Assembly: GCA_964558465.1 (NCBI GenBank)
Contig: CAZLEF010000012.1
Span: 40,351 to 104,350, forward strand
Source of the DNA: JACJYC01 sp964558465
GTDB lineage: Bacteria > Bacteroidota > Bacteroidia > Chitinophagales > Saprospiraceae
Length of the DNA: 64,000 nucleotides
Reading direction: 5' to 3'
Under the pieces are notes generated by a model, which was not told the origin of the DNA, ran no database searches, and saw nothing but the letters and a program-made list of their open reading frames with translations. Below are positions 61,034 to 64,000 of this stretch, one piece after another. The translations under genes were made by a program, and so were the position numbers. Every line of letters starts with the position of its first letter. The stretch's first letter is position 1.

Positions 61034-62818
61034 TTAACCGGGCTCTTCGACTGTTTGTTTTTCAAACAATTCGAAGTAGTACCCTTTTCTGGCAATCAGT
61101 TCGTCGTGGGTACCCGATTCGACCACTTTCCCATCGTCGAGAATAATGATCTGGTCGAATTGCAACAAAGAATAGATCCGGTGGGTAATGATAATAGCTG
61201 TTTTATCGGCGAGCGCTTCGGTGAAATAGCCGAGGATCTGTTTTTCCGTGGTGGTATCAACGGCTGAGAGGCAGTCATCGAGGATAACGATGTCGGGCTG
61301 TTTGATCAGGGCCCTGGCAATGGAGACCCTTTGTTTCTGGCCGCCGGACAGGGTCACGCCCCGCTCGCCAACCATGGTGTCAAAACCCTGGGGAAGCCCT
61401 TGGATATCATCGTAAACAGCGGCGTGCCGTGCATAATTTTCAATTTCTGCGCGGTCGGCGCCCGGGCGGCCGAAGGCGATGTTATTGGCAACGGAGTCGG
61501 AGAACAGGAACACTTCCTGAGGCACGTATCCGATTCGTCGCCGGAGGTTAAAAAGATCGTGGTCTTTTATTTCCCGGCCGTCGAGGCGGATGCTGCCTGA
61601 GGTGATGTCGTATAGCCGGACCAGCAATTCGGCAACAGAGGATTTCCCACTGCCGGTTCGGCCGATAATGGCCATTTTTTGCCCCTGTTTGAGTTCAAAG
61701 CTCAGGCCGCTGAGCGCCCGGATGCCGGTATCGGGGTAAACGAAAGTGACATGATCAAATTGAATATGGCCTGAAAGCGGTTGGTCGTTCTCGACCGGGC
61801 TGGCGATTTCGGGTTTGATCTTCAGGAATTCGTTGATGCGTTTTTGTGAGGCGGCCGCCTGCTGAATGATCGAGGCGATCCAGCCGATGGCCGTAACAGG
61901 CCAGGTTAACATATTCACGTAGATCACGAACTCGGCGATATTTCCCGCTGTAACTGACCCGCGAACCGCCTGGATGCCGCCGACATAAACGGTCACCACC
62001 GTACTTATGCCGATCAGCAGGAGCATCAGCGGGTAGAAGAAGGCGTCTACTTTGACCAGGCCCATGGACTTGGCTTTGTAGTAGTCGCTCTGGCCCGCAA
62101 AATATTTGACCATCTGGCCTTCCTGGACATAAGATTTAACCACCCGGATCCCGCTGTAGACTTCCTGGGCGTTGCTGTTGAGCACGGCCAGTTGGGCCTG
62201 GATGCGTTCGCTGCGTTTGTTGATCAAATGACTGACATAGTAGATGGAAACAGAAAGAACAGGCAGTGGAGAGAGGCAGTACAGCGTAAGAACCGGATTG
62301 ACAGATAACATGGCATAGATCACCAGGATAAACAGCGATACCAGGTTGAAGCCGTACAACACCGCCGGCCCCAGGTACATCCGGACTTTTGAAACGTCTT
62401 CACTGATGCGCGACATCAGATCGCCTGTTTTATTGCGTTTGTAAAATGCCTGCGTCAAACGCTGGTATTGTGCAAACAACTCTTTTCGCATATCATATTC
62501 GACGAGCCTGGACATGACGATGATGGTCTGCCGCATAAAATACATAAAAATGCCCATCACCAGGGCAAGGATCAGAACCAGCACACCAAAAAACAGCAGG
62601 GTATCTCCCAGGATGCCATAGAACCGCTCCTGTTGAACAAACCCGTCGAAAGAGTTGTACAGGCTGATATTATCTACCACCAGGTCGAGGGCCTCCCGGA
62701 TCATTTGCGGCTGGAGAACCCGGAAATAGTTGGACAGGGATACAAAAATGAAACCCCACAGCAAATGCCATCGATATTTGAGGAAATATTTGTTGAGAAC
62801 GGAAAGTTCCTTCACCAA
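61034..62818 (-). CDS. ABC exporter (fused permease and ATPase, MsbA/MdlB-like)
   Basis: 594 residues. A six-helix membrane domain (about 1-315) is followed by a nucleotide-binding domain: Walker A GRTGSGKS, Q-loop YVPQEVFLFSD, signature TLSGGQKQR, Walker B VILDDCLSAVDT and H-loop ITHRIYS. Half-transporters of this type dimerise and export lipids, peptides or drugs; the substrate cannot be inferred. It has no partner half-transporter next to it, so it probably forms a homodimer. A coupling helix TRAFYKRNKTGDLMSRIS-type block (TQAFYKRNKTGDL) is present. Confidence 0.94.
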   Translation of the reverse strand: MVKELSVLNKYFLKYRWHLLWGFIFVSLSNYFRVLQPQMIREALDLVVDNISLYNSFDGFVQQERFYGILGDTLLFFGVLVLILALVMGIFMYFMRQTIIVMSRLVEYDMRKELFAQYQRLTQAFYKRNKTGDLMSRISEDVSKVRMYLGPAVLYGFNLVSLFILVIYAMLSVNPVLTLYCLSPLPVLSVSIYYVSHLINKRSERIQAQLAVLNSNAQEVYSGIRVVKSYVQEGQMVKYFAGQSDYYKAKSMGLVKVDAFFYPLMLLLIGISTVVTVYVGGIQAVRGSVTAGNIAEFVIYVNMLTWPVTAIGWIASIIQQAAASQKRINEFLKIKPEIASPVENDQPLSGHIQFDHVTFVYPDTGIRALSGLSFELKQGQKMAIIGRTGSGKSSVAELLVRLYDITSGSIRLDGREIKDHDLFNLRRRIGYVPQEVFLFSDSVANNIAFGRPGADRAEIENYARHAAVYDDIQGLPQGFDTMVGERGVTLSGGQKQRVSIARALIKQPDIVILDDCLSAVDTTTEKQILGYFTEALADKTAIIITHRIYSLLQFDQIIILDDGKVVESGTHDELIARKGYYFELFEKQTVEEPG

Positions 62819-62894
62819 TTTCAGGTTTACTATTGTTGAATAACCGGCAAGGAGGGAATTGGTTGATTCCGGGGGAAAATTACGGGAAAAATCT

Positions 62895-62902
62895 TATATT
62901 TG
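62895..62902 (+). promoter_or_regulatory. -7 promoter box TATATTTG upstream of the beta-lactamase-like gene
   Basis: Exact TAnnTTTG; the GAGGAATT array begins 7 bases later, so it would lie at the very start of the message. The same order (-7 box, tandem array, gene) occurs at 29357-29523. Confidence 0.5.
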
Positions 62903-62908
62903 AAAATG

Positions 62909-63002
62909 AGGAATCGAGGAATTGAGGAATCGAGGAATCGAGGAATTGAGGAATTGAGGAATTGAGGAATTGAGGAATTGAGATCAGTTCCTCGGTTTCT
63001 CA
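62909..63002 (+). repeat. Ten tandem 8-mers GAGGAATC/GAGGAATT in a 5' leader
   Basis: Ten GAGGAATY units lie in perfect register, the first few with C and the later ones with T, then one degraded unit. The end TTCCTCGGTTTCTC (62987-63002) is a partial reverse complement that could fold back. It lies in the leader of the gene at 63015 and shares its word with 39387-39434. Confidence 0.9.
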
Positions 63003-63014
63003 AAAAAAAATAAA

Positions 63015-63905
63015 ATGCATATCAAAAATTCCATCCTGTTTGTTCTGGCCATCGTTGCCTGTGCGTCTTGCCGGCGGGACCCCCTGGAGGCCCTCAAAGC
63101 CGGCGTGGAAGCCGAGTTTGCCCGTTCGCCCGGCGTATTTGCCATTGCTTTCCTGGATCTTGACGACCCTTCCCGGCAATTGCGGATCAACGATACCCTT
63201 CGTTTTCATGCCGCCAGTACCATGAAAACGCCGGTCATGATCGAATTGTACAAACAGGCGGCCGCCGAAAAATTCAGCCTGGGTGATTCCCTGGTTGTCC
63301 GCAACGAATTTTACAGTATTGTCGACAGCAGCCTTTACAGTATGGAGATCGGAGAAGATTCAGAAGCGGAATTGTACCATCAGATTGGAAAAAAAGTCTC
63401 CATTTATGATCTGACTACGGATATGATCACATACAGTTCCAATCTGGCTACCAATATCCTAATCGGGTGGGTCGGGGCGGAAAACGTGACCCGTACCATG
63501 CGCGACCTCGGCGCCCCTTATATCGAGGTGCTTCGCGGGGTGGAGGATCAAAAGGCATTTGACAAGGGATTGAGCAATTCGACAACGGCCTATGACCTTA
63601 TGGTGATCTTCGAAAACCTGGGCCGCGGGAAAGTCGTGAACCCGGATGCCTGCCGGGAAATGATCGCCATACTGGAGGGGCAGCATTTTGATGAAATCAT
63701 CCCGGCAAAGCTGCCTCCGGATGTCAGGGTGGCCCATAAAACAGGGTGGATCACGAGCGTAAGTCACGATTCCGGCCTGGTTACCCTGCCCGACGGCCGG
63801 CGCTACGTATTGATCTTGTTGTCAAAGGATTGGGAATCCAACGAACTGGCGACGGAGATCATGGCCAATGTATCCGGAATGGTGTATGATTATTTTGTGA
63901 ATTGA
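63015..63905 (+). CDS. Class A beta-lactamase-like serine hydrolase lipoprotein
   Basis: 296 residues. A lipoprotein-type signal (ILFVLAIVACASC, Cys19) suggests attachment to a membrane. The penicillin-recognising fold is shown by Ser68-TMK71 (SXXK), YSSN at 140-143 where class A enzymes have SDN, and the KTG motif in AHKTGW. An omega-loop-like EDQKAFDKGLSNSTTAYDL follows the YSSN part. It could be a beta-lactamase, but the SSN change and the odd omega loop leave open a peptidase or esterase role on peptidoglycan-like substrates. A tandem repeat fills its leader. Confidence 0.82.
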   Translation: MHIKNSILFVLAIVACASCRRDPLEALKAGVEAEFARSPGVFAIAFLDLDDPSRQLRINDTLRFHAASTMKTPVMIELYKQAAAEKFSLGDSLVVRNEFYSIVDSSLYSMEIGEDSEAELYHQIGKKVSIYDLTTDMITYSSNLATNILIGWVGAENVTRTMRDLGAPYIEVLRGVEDQKAFDKGLSNSTTAYDLMVIFENLGRGKVVNPDACREMIAILEGQHFDEIIPAKLPPDVRVAHKTGWITSVSHDSGLVTLPDGRRYVLILLSKDWESNELATEIMANVSGMVYDYFVN

Positions 63906-64000
63906 TACGATTGATTGGATTGGTTCGATTGATACGATTGGTTCGATTGATACGATTGGTTCGATTGGTTCGATTGGTTCGATTGGTTCGATTGGTTCGA
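63906..64000 (+). repeat. Tandem 9-mers GGTTCGATT/GATACGATT, running off the window
   Basis: From just after the stop codon, GGTTCGATT and GATACGATT alternate, then GGTTCGATT alone repeats at least five times to the window end. Period is exactly 9. No inverted partner is visible before the window ends. Confidence 0.9.

Noticed and set aside
1..64000. tRNA, rRNA, riboswitch or phage genes
   Set aside because: Scanning the gaps by eye found no cloverleaf, rRNA block, known riboswitch core or phage structural gene. A covariance-model scan would be needed to exclude small RNAs.

Overview
The window reads as a chromosomal segment of a member of the Bacteroidota, most likely the Saprospiria/Lewinella–Haliscomenobacter side of the phylum (placement is inference from gene content, no search was run). 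Supporting signs are: a short primary sigma factor without region 1.1; many copies of the phylum's TAnnTTTG -7 promoter box; type IX secretion (T9SS) cargo with both type A and type B C-terminal sorting domains; PorP/SprF, PorG-like (DUF6089) and PorE-like OmpA proteins; DUF2480, DUF3276 (PUR), FISUMP and START-like families typical of the phylum. There are no rRNA, tRNA, IS or phage genes that I can support, and no CRISPR array.

Layout. 1-5.0 kb: end of an ECF sigma gene, a PaaI thioesterase, a PorG-like barrel, a polysaccharide deacetylase, gltX with a small overlapping gene. 5.0-15.3 kb: a 2389-residue HYR/Ig-like surface protein with a T9SS type B tail, followed by PorP/SprF and an OmpA protein, i.e. 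a cargo-plus-translocation-partner cassette. 15.3-22.7 kb: dodecin, radical SAM/SPASM, rpoD, START-like, ECF sigma, VWA and peroxiredoxin-like genes, and a long helical protein. 22.8-27.2 kb: an ammonium cluster, P-II – AmtB – OmpL-like porin – type II glutamine synthetase, closed by a strong terminator. 27.3-33 kb: AI-2E permease, a FISUMP secreted protein, and a two-gene operon of a zinc-finger membrane protein and a TPR-CHAT protease. 33-41 kb: DJ-1/PfpI lipoprotein, M1 peptidase, a decayed AbiEii-type module, DUF2480/ScpB, GNAT, Dabb, and a LytS/LytR-type two-component pair. 40.8-45 kb: an envelope/tRNA operon SPOR – rodA – tgt – lptF/G. 45-50.8 kb: an orphan effector-like gene with an N-terminal motif seen in contractile-injection-system cargo, a desaturase, a yeast-type cytosine deaminase, dapD and a Rieske oxygenase. 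50.9-64 kb: coiled-coil protein, exonuclease, HtrA-like protease, a secreted protein usually labelled asparagine synthetase B, a GH9 cellulase with a T9SS tail, a VWA membrane protein, DUF3276, an ABC exporter and a class A beta-lactamase-like lipoprotein.

The most unusual feature is not a gene. At least fourteen intergenic spots carry short tandem words (7-9 bp, sometimes 15-16 bp), many of them also present as the reverse complement a few bases away so that they fold into hairpins. The same words recur at distant spots (the ATGAAACC, GAGGAATC, GTCGTAAGT and GTGAGAGG families). They sit at convergent gene ends, in 5' leaders and, once, across a start codon. Other points worth following are a duplicated domain nested inside the HYR region of the giant protein, the effector-like gene at 45.1 kb, an AbiEii toxin reduced to its C-terminus, a tgt gene lacking two of three zinc cysteines, and a strong plus-strand terminator lying between two minus-strand genes.
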